This document shows positions 18,108-27,179 of a stretch of DNA of 64,000 bases, piece by piece. The stretch's first letter is position 1. Each line of letters starts with the position of its first letter. The DNA is from Chitinophaga sp. CF118 (GTDB lineage Bacteria > Bacteroidota > Bacteroidia > Chitinophagales > Chitinophagaceae): NCBI RefSeq assembly GCF_900112615.1, contig NZ_FOMK01000006.1, positions 186,001 through 250,000 on the forward strand, written 5' to 3'. The translations under genes and the position numbers were made by a program. A model generated the notes under the pieces. It made no database searches. It was not told the DNA's origin and worked only from the letters and a program-made list of their open reading frames with translations.

Positions 18108-19802
18108 ATGAAACAACTCACGTTATTAGTACTAATCACTTTATCAATACCGTATAGTGGCAGCAGCCAGGGGTTTCTCAAAACATCAGGTACCAGCATA
18201 GTTAACAGTAAGGGGCAAAATGTGCTTTTACGTGGCATCGGTCTTGGTGGCTGGATGTTACAGGAAGGGTATATGTTGCATGTTCCGGGAGAAGGTCAGC
18301 AGTTTAAGATCCGTGCAAGGATCGAAGCCCTTGTAGGAAAAGACAAGGCTGATGCCTTTTATGATGCCTGGTTGTCTAATAATACTACCAGGACAGACAT
18401 TGATTCCCTCAAAGCATGGGGCTTTAATTCCGTACGCCTTCCAATGCATTATAATCTTTATACTTCAACAGATAAGGGGTTCGCCCTAACAGATACATTG
18501 CTTGCATGGTGTAAGGCAAAAGGTATGTACCTTATTCTTGATCTACATGCTGCCCCCGGCGGTCAGGGGAATGATCTCAATATTTCTGATCGTGATGGCA
18601 GCAAGCCTTCTTTATGGGAAAGTGAGGCAGACCAGCGAAAGACGATTGCACTGTGGAAGAAAATTGCCACTCATTATAAAGATGAACCTTACATTGCTGC
18701 TTATGATATCCTGAATGAACCTAACTTTGGATTTGATGATCCTGTCAACGATAAGAATGGAACAAAGGAGCAACATAATATTCCCCTGAAAGAATTAATG
18801 GAAGCTATTACTATCGCTATCCGTGAAGTGGATAAGAATCACATTATAATCATTGAAGGGAATGGCTGGGGAAATAATTACAATGGTATTCTGCCCCCCT
18901 GGGATAAAAACATGGTGCTGAGTTTTCACAAGTATTGGAATGTCAATAATCAGCAATCGATTCAACGAATACTGGACTTCCGTAAAAAATATAATGTGCC
19001 TGTATGGCTGGGAGAAACAGGGGAGAATTCCAATGTCTGGTTTACAGAAGCTATCCGTTTGTTTGAGAAGAATAATATTGGGTGGTCCTGGTGGCCATTA
19101 AAGAAAATGGGTAATAATAATCCCCTGGAAATTCCTTCTAATGATGGTTATCGTCAGATTCTGAACTACTGGAATAATAAGGGCGAAAAACCTTCTGAGA
19201 CTACAGCCTTTACTGCATTAATGGAACTGGCTTCTGCTAGTAATATCAGCAATAATATTCTGCACAGGGATGTAATAGATGCCATGATGCGGCAACCATT
19301 TTCTGCGCAGACAAAACCATTTCTTGCTAATGTAATTACTACTCGCACTACTTTGCATGCAGTTGATTATGACCTGGGTATTAATGGAGCTGCTTATTAT
19401 GATATGGATACGGCCAATTACCGGCTTTCCAATCCGAAAATGACTATTGGTAACCGTGGGCGTGTATACCGGAATGACGGGGTGGATATTGCAGCTGAAA
19501 AGGATAGTGCCGATCGTTATTATGTAACCAATATTGAAGCAGGGGAGTGGTTACAATATACAATTGATGTAAAAGATAAAGGGATCTATAGCATACAATT
19601 GTTAACTGCTGGTAATGGTAAGATTTCCGTTACAGCAGGTGGGCATACATTTAGAATAACAGTATCCGGTACTGCAGGGAAATGGAAGACCGCTACTGTT
19701 AAAAGAGTTGCTTTACAGGATGGTCCTCAGTCGCTTCGCATTCGTGCGGATGTGGGTGGATATGATCTGAAATCTATCCAGTTGATCCGCGATTTATTAT
19801 GA
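18108..19802 (+). CDS. GH5-type glycoside hydrolase with C-terminal carbohydrate-binding region
   Basis: A 564-aa secreted enzyme: signal peptide (about 1-20), a GH5 (cellulase) (beta/alpha)8 barrel over about 25-370, then a beta-sandwich of CBM6/35 type over about 430-564 (AGEWLQYTIDVKDKGIYSI, and the closing DLKSIQLIR). The acid/base Glu is in ILNEPN near residue 204 and the nucleophile Glu in WLGETGE near 303. It probably acts on beta-glucans or related polymers outside the cytoplasm; which linkage cannot be told. It is preceded by a 120-bp spacer after the debranching gene and has no SusCD neighbour. Confidence 0.85.
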   Translation: MKQLTLLVLITLSIPYSGSSQGFLKTSGTSIVNSKGQNVLLRGIGLGGWMLQEGYMLHVPGEGQQFKIRARIEALVGKDKADAFYDAWLSNNTTRTDIDSLKAWGFNSVRLPMHYNLYTSTDKGFALTDTLLAWCKAKGMYLILDLHAAPGGQGNDLNISDRDGSKPSLWESEADQRKTIALWKKIATHYKDEPYIAAYDILNEPNFGFDDPVNDKNGTKEQHNIPLKELMEAITIAIREVDKNHIIIIEGNGWGNNYNGILPPWDKNMVLSFHKYWNVNNQQSIQRILDFRKKYNVPVWLGETGENSNVWFTEAIRLFEKNNIGWSWWPLKKMGNNNPLEIPSNDGYRQILNYWNNKGEKPSETTAFTALMELASASNISNNILHRDVIDAMMRQPFSAQTKPFLANVITTRTTLHAVDYDLGINGAAYYDMDTANYRLSNPKMTIGNRGRVYRNDGVDIAAEKDSADRYYVTNIEAGEWLQYTIDVKDKGIYSIQLLTAGNGKISVTAGGHTFRITVSGTAGKWKTATVKRVALQDGPQSLRIRADVGGYDLKSIQLIRDLL

Positions 19803-20132
19803 GCAAAAAAGAATATTCTCCATAATATCATATGCAAGTATTTTATATCTGGCGAATGTTGAATCGATACTTATCTTCCGAAAAGATGCTTTTGATAAGC
19901 TACTCATGGTAAAAGGGTTTTCCCTGCCATATTTATTTGTAGTCTTCTTTATCTCTGCATTTACAAGCATTATAATACTATAAAGGTCGCAGAATCCTCA
20001 AGGTGGATTCCTTGTAATCTATTACTGGATGTATGTTTCATCCGGTACATCAATATGGTTAAATATATTTTCACTGAAGAGTTACTGCATGACGACTCTT
20101 TATTATATAGATCTTTAAGTCCTGTAAAAACC

Positions 20133-20164
20133 TCTATCTCCTAAAAATATTCTCTATCTCCTAA
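20133..20164 (+). repeat. 12-bp direct repeat spaced 20 bp
   Basis: TCTATCTCCTAA occurs at 20133-20144 and again at 20153-20164, a 20-bp centre-to-centre spacing (about two helical turns), as expected for paired regulator sites on one DNA face. Confidence 0.55.
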
Positions 20165-20361
20165 TTATTATTATTAAAGGCTGATGTATTTTTGAATCCT
20201 AGAGAAAAGTATTAGGCTGCATTCACGACATTGTTTCCATCACCTAAAGAAAAGCTAGATTATATTTTGTTAACTATTATATGGTATGCTATGAATAAAG
20301 CTATTTCAGATAACCCATTTCGTATTCTTTTAGAAACACATTAGAACCAGTTGATTGAAGT

Positions 20362-20383
20362 AGGAGATATATTTATATCTCCT
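20362..20383. promoter_or_regulatory. 10-bp perfect palindrome containing TATCTCCT
   Basis: AGGAGATATA and TATATCTCCT are separated by 2 bp, 48 bp upstream of the lipoprotein start. It contains the same TATCTCCT core, in both orientations, as the direct repeat 200 bp upstream. It is a candidate operator. Confidence 0.45.
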
Positions 20384-20430
20384 CAGTTGACTGATTTTTA
20401 ATAGATCAATTAAAGAGTTTAATTGCTAAA

Positions 20431-20925
20431 ATGAGGATTACTATTCTTACATTATGTATTATAGGTTTCTTAGCCGGTTGCACCAGGACCAAACTTCCTA
20501 AGACCGGGCTTGAAGGAAAACCTATGCCATCTTTTAGTCTGCTTTCCAGTGATAGTGTTACATACCTTAACACTAATAATATTCCAGCGGGTAAACCCAT
20601 TGTGTTCTTACTATTTGACCCCTACTGCCCTTATTGCAGAGCCGAAACAGAGAGTATTATTAAGAATATGAAATCATTGCAGGATGTACGATTCTATTTT
20701 TTGACCTCTTCCCCTTATAACGACATGATGTCCTACTATAAGAATTTCCAGTTACAGAAGTATGAAAATGTAACTGTGGGGATAGATACAGGATTTTATC
20801 TCATTAAGTATTTCAAAATTGCAGGTGTTCCATTTACAGCCATCTATACCGATGAAAAGAAACTGAAACAAACTTTTGTCGGTAAGATTGAAGCTGAAGT
20901 CATTAAAGACATTACAGGATCTTAG
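20431..20925 (+). CDS. Thioredoxin-fold lipoprotein (TlpA/peroxiredoxin-like)
   Basis: 164 aa with a lipoprotein signal (LAGC, lipidated Cys17) and a thioredoxin-like domain (about 28-160). The redox motif is CPYC at residues 66-69, preceded by a beta strand FLLFDP and followed later by GVPFTAIY, the cis-Pro loop. It would act in the periplasm as a thiol-disulfide oxidoreductase. It lies 131 bp upstream of a small secreted two-cysteine peptide, a natural candidate substrate (inference). A hairpin with a bulge lies between them (20938-20968). Confidence 0.75.
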   Translation: MRITILTLCIIGFLAGCTRTKLPKTGLEGKPMPSFSLLSSDSVTYLNTNNIPAGKPIVFLLFDPYCPYCRAETESIIKNMKSLQDVRFYFLTSSPYNDMMSYYKNFQLQKYENVTVGIDTGFYLIKYFKIAGVPFTAIYTDEKKLKQTFVGKIEAEVIKDITGS

Positions 20926-21056
20926 TTGTTAACAACAGCTGCCTATGCTTGCAAGAATAGGTAGCAGCAAGTGGGAAAGCCGAAAACCCTTGAAAAGAGT
21001 AGGCGTATTATTAAGTTTAAAGTTTAGCCTTTTGATTCACAAAGGCAACAATTGTT

Positions 21057-21290
21057 ATGCGTAAAGCCAAATTGATGTTAACTGGAATCGTAGTATTTGC
21101 AGTAGTAGGCGCTGCTTTAGCGTTTAAAGCAAAGAGAAATTCAACAATTTATTGTTCAACCAAGCTTAGCACCTATGGTACTACTTTGGAAGGATTCAAA
21201 ACTACTGCTGCAAGTGCAGGCGTAGCTTCCTTTTGTACTTTAACGACAGCTTCTTATGTGACCGCTACTCGCATAACTACTGCTCTTTGA
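21057..21290 (+). CDS. Small secreted Ser/Thr-rich peptide with two cysteines
   Basis: 77 aa. The N-terminus is a clear signal peptide (MRKAKLML then a hydrophobic GIVVFAVVGAALAF). The mature part of about 54 residues is unusually rich in Ser and Thr (about 40 percent by eye) and has just two cysteines, in IYCSTK and SFCTLT. It resembles the small exported Bacteroidota proteins of DUF6520-like type, but that assignment is weak. It sits between a thioredoxin lipoprotein and an AT-rich SusCD locus, ahead of a 15-bp perfect hairpin. Function unknown; a signalling, toxin or substrate peptide are all possible. Confidence 0.6.
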   Translation: MRKAKLMLTGIVVFAVVGAALAFKAKRNSTIYCSTKLSTYGTTLEGFKTTAASAGVASFCTLTTASYVTATRITTAL

Positions 21291-21328
21291 TTTATCATTA
21301 ACCTTAAAGGTTAATTACTTGTAGAATA

Positions 21329-21365
21329 AAGCTATATGGCCCGCATTTAACGGGCCATATAGCTT
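21329..21365. terminator. Perfect 15-bp hairpin after the peptide gene
   Basis: AAGCTATATGGCCCG and CGGGCCATATAGCTT form a perfect 15-bp stem with a 7-nt loop. There is no long T-run after it, so it may work as a bidirectional block or mRNA-stabilising 3' end between the convergent peptide and S9 peptidase genes. Confidence 0.6.
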
Positions 21366-21461
21366 GCATGTTACTAAACTGATATTATATTATTCTGCGT
21401 TCATTATTCCAAAGTCATGATTGGACCAGTTTAATTATGACTTTATATTTTATTTTACATG

Positions 21462-24077
21462 TCAATATCCTCTTTCTACGCCTTTTAACTTTGCAGGTAT
21501 GCCTGATTTCATCCACTGAGGCATCGGTTTCCCTTTTAAATAATGGTCAAAAAATTGTAGATATCTTAATGTATAGTCTAAAGCATATTCTTCTCTAGTG
21601 AGGCTATGTTTTTCTCCATCATATTGAAGCATCCAACAAACTTTATTTAATCGTCTTAAAGCTGTAAAAAATTCTACTCCCTGAGTGAATGGTACCGTGT
21701 AATCTTGCTTATTGTTCATTAACAAAACAGGTGTGGTAACTTTATCTGCATTAAAGATAGGCGAGTTTTCTATATATAAATCAGGTCTTTGCCAGAGAGT
21801 GTAACCAATGCGACCTTGCCCTTCTTCTGCCCACTCTGGAAAATATGGATCACCTGAAGGAGGAACATTACCAATAATACTAACAAGATTACAAAAGCCG
21901 GATGAAGAAATGGCAGCAGCAAAAAAAGGAGTATGAGTTATGATATAATTTGTTTCATAGCCTCCAAAACTATGACCTTGAATGCCGATATGTATACTAT
22001 CAATCCAAGAATATGAAGAAAGTAGCTTTGCGCCACCAAGGACAGAATTTAATACGCTTTCCCCAGGTTTTGTAATAGTATAATGAACATCAGGCGTAAA
22101 TATAGTATAGCCATTACTTGCACATAAGGGAATATTTACGTTGTTATGAATAAGATCAGGTTCTCTATAAACATTCGCTTGGTCAGTTAGAATTTCATAG
22201 TAGTTTATAATGACAGGGTACTTTTTACTAGGGTCTAAATTTTCCGGTTTAAATAGAACTCCCTGAGTTTCTTTGCCATCCTGTGATGTGTAATTAATAA
22301 GTTCATAAGTAAACCAATTAAACTTATTTTCAGGTTGCAGATTAGTTATTGGATTGAAATACTTGAAATCAGTAGTTATGAAATAATTAGGTGAAACATT
22401 AGCTTTCTCCCTAGTAACTATCCAAATATTCTTGTTTTTTGCTTTTATTGGATATCTGGCTGATAAATTCATATAATCTGGCTGACTATAATAGTAAGAA
22501 TCTAATGTAAGTTCAGTTGGGTCAGAATTACCAGATAGTGACATTTCGAAGAAACCATTCTCTTTTGTTAGAGTGTTAAAAGTACTAAGTAATTTAACAT
22601 TTTCATTTGTATAATTTTTGTCTTGCCCGGCATTTCCTAATCTGAAAACCAAACTGTGCTTTCTCCCATAACCATTAGTAAGGTTTGTAAATTTCGTTTG
22701 CTTTTTAGGGTCAATCTTCCAGATATCATAGTCATCATAAAATATAATGGAACCATCATTCAGGTTCCATCCAGCAAATGAAATGCTTCTTCTTATATTT
22801 TCAGGTGTATCACCAGTGGCTTCAGTTGGTATCGGCAAATCCTTAGTGAGAGTAATAACTTTTCCGGAACTAATTTCGTAGGAACAAAGATCCGTTAAAG
22901 TTTCATCCAGCCCTATTAAGTACTTTGAATCAGGTGATATACTTATTAGATATAGATTTATTTCTTCACGCTGGCCTGTTCGACAGTTTAGAATGAAATT
23001 ATGTAGTTTAGCTGCCGGGTTCCAGTTTTGCTCACTTATTGTGCTCTCCCGTAGTCTTGCAGTTGCAATATTATCATTCTCATTATTTAAAAAATTTATA
23101 GTTTCGAACTCCTTTTGCAGACGGATAATATGTTTCTCCTCAATGTTCATGACGGAAAGATATGTTCGCGGAGATAAATCCTGAAGTTGCAACTCTTGTA
23201 AGCGACTATCCCTGGAACTCCAGATATCAACCAATATAGGATTTTTTTTAATTTCATTTTTTTTAATTTCCTTTAAATTAAGAAATATGGACGTTCCATC
23301 ATGGCTGAACCGCTGAATATCTGCAATCTCTAATCCCTCTTCAAGTAATTGATGCTCTGAAATTAACCTGGATACTTTCTTGTCATTTCGTTTATAATAC
23401 CAAATGATTTTGTCCTTCTTGTTGTTTTCCTCTTCTGAAGAGAATATTATTTGATTCCCAGGTTCATCCATAACTATATTCGAAATGTTTTTTCCTGAAA
23501 AAAGACGTTGTTCCTTAAAGTCTTTAATATCCAGCCAATATAGAACATCCTGATTTTCTTCTTCTTTTTTTAGTATTATGGTACCGTTATTTTGGTTTAT
23601 GGTATATGATGATACATTTATAAATTTGATCTCCTTATTGGTTTTAATATCTCTAAGAGTAAGCTCTTTATTTTTTGTTTCTGTTTGATATAAAAGCCAT
23701 TCTGTCCTATCATTACTGAAGAGAAGGTGATTTTGTACATCAGATATACTGTTAATATCTCTCTTCTCGAATGATTTAATTTTTAATTTTTTGTCGGAAG
23801 TAAGCATAATTATTTTATTACTTCGTTCAGCCATAATATAAGACTTGATATTTGGGATAACGTCTTTCCATTTTTGGTTAACTGATTGGATATATAATGT
23901 GTCTGTGCCCCAATTCGTTTCGCTGATTCGGTATACAATATATTTTCCATCGGCAGATATCGACGGACTATTGACATAAGGCCAATGCTTGAAATTGGAA
24001 GGTGTTAAAATGGGCTTTTGACCGTATGCATGAATTACTAAAAATAGAATAAATAGTAGATTTAATTTTCGTCTCAT
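21462..24077 (-). CDS. S9 family prolyl-oligopeptidase-type peptidase
   Basis: About 871 aa from the Met of MRRKLN (24077), giving a clean signal peptide; an upstream in-frame Met at 24089 adds four residues. A long N-terminal beta-propeller region (about 25-590) precedes an alpha/beta-hydrolase domain. The catalytic triad is visible as GHSFGG (Ser near 702), NNKQDYTVPF (Asp near 792) and GEKHSLT (His near 824). S9 enzymes cleave short peptides, often after Pro. Secreted and AT-rich like the rest of the locus, it is next to the thioredoxin and SusCD genes, which supports a peptide substrate (inference). Confidence 0.87.
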   Translation of the reverse strand: MRRKLNLLFILFLVIHAYGQKPILTPSNFKHWPYVNSPSISADGKYIVYRISETNWGTDTLYIQSVNQKWKDVIPNIKSYIMAERSNKIIMLTSDKKLKIKSFEKRDINSISDVQNHLLFSNDRTEWLLYQTETKNKELTLRDIKTNKEIKFINVSSYTINQNNGTIILKKEEENQDVLYWLDIKDFKEQRLFSGKNISNIVMDEPGNQIIFSSEEENNKKDKIIWYYKRNDKKVSRLISEHQLLEEGLEIADIQRFSHDGTSIFLNLKEIKKNEIKKNPILVDIWSSRDSRLQELQLQDLSPRTYLSVMNIEEKHIIRLQKEFETINFLNNENDNIATARLRESTISEQNWNPAAKLHNFILNCRTGQREEINLYLISISPDSKYLIGLDETLTDLCSYEISSGKVITLTKDLPIPTEATGDTPENIRRSISFAGWNLNDGSIIFYDDYDIWKIDPKKQTKFTNLTNGYGRKHSLVFRLGNAGQDKNYTNENVKLLSTFNTLTKENGFFEMSLSGNSDPTELTLDSYYYSQPDYMNLSARYPIKAKNKNIWIVTREKANVSPNYFITTDFKYFNPITNLQPENKFNWFTYELINYTSQDGKETQGVLFKPENLDPSKKYPVIINYYEILTDQANVYREPDLIHNNVNIPLCASNGYTIFTPDVHYTITKPGESVLNSVLGGAKLLSSYSWIDSIHIGIQGHSFGGYETNYIITHTPFFAAAISSSGFCNLVSIIGNVPPSGDPYFPEWAEEGQGRIGYTLWQRPDLYIENSPIFNADKVTTPVLLMNNKQDYTVPFTQGVEFFTALRRLNKVCWMLQYDGEKHSLTREEYALDYTLRYLQFFDHYLKGKPMPQWMKSGIPAKLKGVERGY

Positions 24078-24216
24078 AATATATAGCAAAGTTGGGTTAA
24101 TAAGGAATTTAAGCTAATTTAAATTATATTTTTTAATTTGATGCTTCGATAGCTTATGATGCCCAATAGTTTATGGAATGGTTGAAGCCTTTAAATAAAT
24201 GAGGTAATGCTTATTG

Positions 24217-25569
24217 TTATTTATGTATTGGCCATGTTGGGAGACCTTTCTCCATCTTTTGAATATTCGCCTGAAATTCTGGAACAAAACCTGCATTTTC
24301 TGAATGAAAATTTCCACCTTTTTTTAGAATTCGTCTTTCTTGTAGTATGGCCTCTTTTTCGAATAAAATTGCTTCAGGAACTCGACCTAGTTTATATAAA
24401 AGATTTGCTTTGGTATCCAGATATTGAACAGCATTAGGCTCCAATTTCAATGAAAGTTCACTCCAATCTAATGCAATATTTAATGCATAGTTATCTTCAC
24501 AATTTTCGAAAGCATCCCACGCTGGTGCATTCAATGTAAAGAAGACATCCATTCCTTCTGGTCTTAATGGAGTTTGATAGATTTGTTCACTTTTGTATTG
24601 AGTATAGGATCTCCAATCTTCAATTTTCCTGTAGAAGTAGATTTTTTCATTTAGTATTAATTCTTTGGAATTTACTTTAGGATATTTTGAAGCAATTTTT
24701 TTTTGAATTGATTTCCAGTCTGGATTTTTGACAATGGGTAAGTTTTGTTTAAATAATCGAGGCTGAATATCTTCCTTGCTAATCACTTCAGTAATAGTTG
24801 AATTTGAGAAACCTTTAATACCAATTAAAGAATCAATGTAATCGGCATGAAAATAACATGCTTTGAATAATTGGTCATTAGATGAAATTAGAATAGAACC
24901 AAAATTTCGAACAATAAAATCGATATTTATTTTAGTGAGAAAAGCACTTGGAGGCAATTTGTCTAAATAGTTTTCTTTATAATCTTTTGCAATAATAAAG
25001 GATAACTTATCGTCATTAATAAGGGCTTTTGTTGTTAATGCGAGATTAGCCATATGAGCATAATCTTTTTTTCCATTTTGATAATCCTTTAATGTATTTC
25101 TAAACTCTTTACTGCGAGGATCTGCGACTAATGAAGCTAATTGCGAAAATGTTGCTACATCTTTATATCCTAGATCTTTATAAATTAATTCCCCATCAGG
25201 AGAAAAGAAAAGAAAACTTGGGAAACCAATAATGTTATATTCTCTTAACATTTTGTTCGAATCCTTGTGCCAGGATTTTACATGTTCATTGTCATTCTTA
25301 GTGCTGTCCATCTGGACTTTAATAGAAATAAAATTTTTATTCATTAATTCACCTAAAGCAGAATCAGGATAGACTTTAGTATCCATTTGTTTGCAGGGAG
25401 CACACCATGTAGCATAAGCATCAATGAAAATATTTTTATGTTCTTCTTTCCCTTTTCTCAATAACATTTCCCAATTTAGGTCTTGGCGGAATATAATACC
25501 TTTTGTTTCCTGAGCCTTTGTTAAAATAGGGAAAGCCAACGACAATAATATAGGTACCCACTTGTTCAT
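24217..25569 (-). CDS. Thioredoxin-family protein with long C-terminal region
   Basis: 450 aa with a signal peptide ending KAQ near residue 20, then a thioredoxin domain (about 28-140) carrying the WCAPC active site (Cys56, Cys59) and a GFPSFLFF cis-Pro loop. The following 300 residues are mostly helical with no family I recognise, ending in a TPR-like stretch (YLDTKANLLYKLGRVPEAI). It is a periplasmic oxidoreductase or thiol-disulfide isomerase by motif. It lies in the same orientation as the SusC, SusD and S9 genes and is probably in one operon with them. Confidence 0.78.
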   Translation of the reverse strand: MNKWVPILLSLAFPILTKAQETKGIIFRQDLNWEMLLRKGKEEHKNIFIDAYATWCAPCKQMDTKVYPDSALGELMNKNFISIKVQMDSTKNDNEHVKSWHKDSNKMLREYNIIGFPSFLFFSPDGELIYKDLGYKDVATFSQLASLVADPRSKEFRNTLKDYQNGKKDYAHMANLALTTKALINDDKLSFIIAKDYKENYLDKLPPSAFLTKINIDFIVRNFGSILISSNDQLFKACYFHADYIDSLIGIKGFSNSTITEVISKEDIQPRLFKQNLPIVKNPDWKSIQKKIASKYPKVNSKELILNEKIYFYRKIEDWRSYTQYKSEQIYQTPLRPEGMDVFFTLNAPAWDAFENCEDNYALNIALDWSELSLKLEPNAVQYLDTKANLLYKLGRVPEAILFEKEAILQERRILKKGGNFHSENAGFVPEFQANIQKMEKGLPTWPIHK

Positions 25570-25644
25570 ATTCGCATATTTGAAAATTATAAGATAGACG
25601 GTCTATGTAACCTCAAGCGTTTCTTTTAGTATTAGAGAATTTAA

Positions 25645-27114
25645 TTAGTTTGTTTCATAACCAGGAGTCTGTAATAAATTTGGATTATGTTGAATTTCAT
25701 AAAGTGGAATTGGATACAACGCCGATTTGCTATCCCAGAACCCTCCTTTTTGAGAGGTAACTGCTGGCATTATGTTATTAACAGTATTTGTCCTTTTTAA
25801 ATCAAGCCAACGATGTCCCCATTCTGTAAAAAATTCAAGTTGACGCTCATGCGCAATGGCTATCAATAACTCACTTTGACTATTCGCAGTGGTAGATAAT
25901 AGTCCAGCACGAGTTCTTATAACATTAAGATCTTCTGTAGCTCCACCTAAATTTCCCTGGTGAGCTCTAGCTTCTGCACGTATGAGATATTGTTCCGCCA
26001 AACGCATGACAATTAGGTACTCGGTTGGAGTAGCATCTAATATTCCAATTTTATATTTATATGGGTAGTAATAAGGTACTTGGCTAATTGTTACATGACC
26101 TACCCAACTATCAAGCCTTTTGTCATTTGCCTCAAAATTAGTCATCAGTGTACTGCTTAAATAAACTGGAAAGTCAGTAGAAGGGCCTGTTTCTGGCAGG
26201 ATAAATAAACGTCCTTCACCCGTATTGGAAAAAATCCCATTATTTACGGGTTGTAGAGACCAAATCGTTTCCTTGCTATTATTTAAGAAAACATTGTTTA
26301 ATGAAACGGTATCATAAGTACCTCTATTATTTATGACCTTTGTTGACTGTGATTCAGCGTTAACATAATCATTCATATATAAATTAACCCGTGCTAATAA
26401 GGCAAAGGCGGTGTATTTATTTGGACGGACTCTGTCTGTATTGGTAGTAAGTAGTGTCCCATCAAGGTAGTTATCACTTAATAATGCTTGTGCGGCATTT
26501 AGATCCTTGGTTATTTGTTGATAGATATCAGACTTTGAATTGCGAGGTTGTATAGACGTAACCTTATAATCTGTAGAGATAATTAAGGGGATGTCTCCGT
26601 ATAAATTTACAAGATAGAAAAAGCAAAAAGCACGCATAAAAAGGGCTTCTCCTTGTAGTTGCTTCTTTACAGCATCTGTTAAAGTAACAGATTGATCTAA
26701 TCCTTCAATTGCTGAATTGATAACAAATATTGTTGAATAAATTTTGTTCCAAAAATCGGGTCCACCATTAAGGTTACTTTTAAGTGCATTTTGATAATAC
26801 CCCAATAGATTGTCGTTGCTTACGCCACTATATAAGGTAAGCTCATCAGCTGATAATCCGCAATATAAACTAGTAGATGAAAGGCCGCTTGGAATACCAT
26901 TGCCTTCGTCGTAGCTAATATCCGTATAAATACTGGTTAAGACAGCTGTTGCAGTGACATCTGTTGCATACACGTTTCCTGCATTGGTAGATGTAATTGG
27001 AGAGGAAACCTCTATGAATTTTTTACATCCTGCAGATAGGCCAAGTATAACAGAAATTATAATTATGGATTTAATAATGTAGATTCCCTTATTAGAAAAC
27101 CTTAAGTTGCTCAT
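25645..27114 (-). CDS. SusD/RagB-family outer-membrane lipoprotein (locus 1)
   Basis: About 489 aa, start at MSNLRF (27114), which gives a compact lipoprotein signal ending LSAGC with Cys30 lipidated; longer in-frame starts to 27180 are less likely. The SusD helical TPR scaffold is evident (GEALFMRAFCFFYLVNLYGDIPLI, then DLNVIRTRAGL, then HERQLEFFTEWGHRWLDLKRT). SusD lids the SusC transporter and binds ligand. The stop is followed 75 bp later by the thioredoxin gene. It is a close relative of the locus 2 SusD at 49460. Confidence 0.88.
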   Translation of the reverse strand: MSNLRFSNKGIYIIKSIIIISVILGLSAGCKKFIEVSSPITSTNAGNVYATDVTATAVLTSIYTDISYDEGNGIPSGLSSTSLYCGLSADELTLYSGVSNDNLLGYYQNALKSNLNGGPDFWNKIYSTIFVINSAIEGLDQSVTLTDAVKKQLQGEALFMRAFCFFYLVNLYGDIPLIISTDYKVTSIQPRNSKSDIYQQITKDLNAAQALLSDNYLDGTLLTTNTDRVRPNKYTAFALLARVNLYMNDYVNAESQSTKVINNRGTYDTVSLNNVFLNNSKETIWSLQPVNNGIFSNTGEGRLFILPETGPSTDFPVYLSSTLMTNFEANDKRLDSWVGHVTISQVPYYYPYKYKIGILDATPTEYLIVMRLAEQYLIRAEARAHQGNLGGATEDLNVIRTRAGLLSTTANSQSELLIAIAHERQLEFFTEWGHRWLDLKRTNTVNNIMPAVTSQKGGFWDSKSALYPIPLYEIQHNPNLLQTPGYETN

Positions 27115-27179
27115 GATAAGAGTATAATATTTTGATTTCATACTATTTCTTTTAGTCCTCAATAAATAAAAAATAAACA

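Larger units (their letters stand above)
19803..20430. other. Long AT-rich intergenic region with repeated TATCTCCT motif
   Basis: About 630 bp with no convincing gene. It holds a 12-bp direct repeat (20133 and 20153) and a palindrome using the same octamer (20362-20383), both listed separately, plus a short GAATCC/GGATTC hairpin near 19988. It may be the regulatory region for the thioredoxin-lipoprotein and peptide genes downstream, or the eroded edge of the SusCD locus. Confidence 0.5.

Noticed and set aside
20938..20968. Bulged hairpin between the thioredoxin lipoprotein and peptide genes
   Set aside because: Not followed by T residues and has a 3-nt bulge; too weak to call a terminator or riboswitch.
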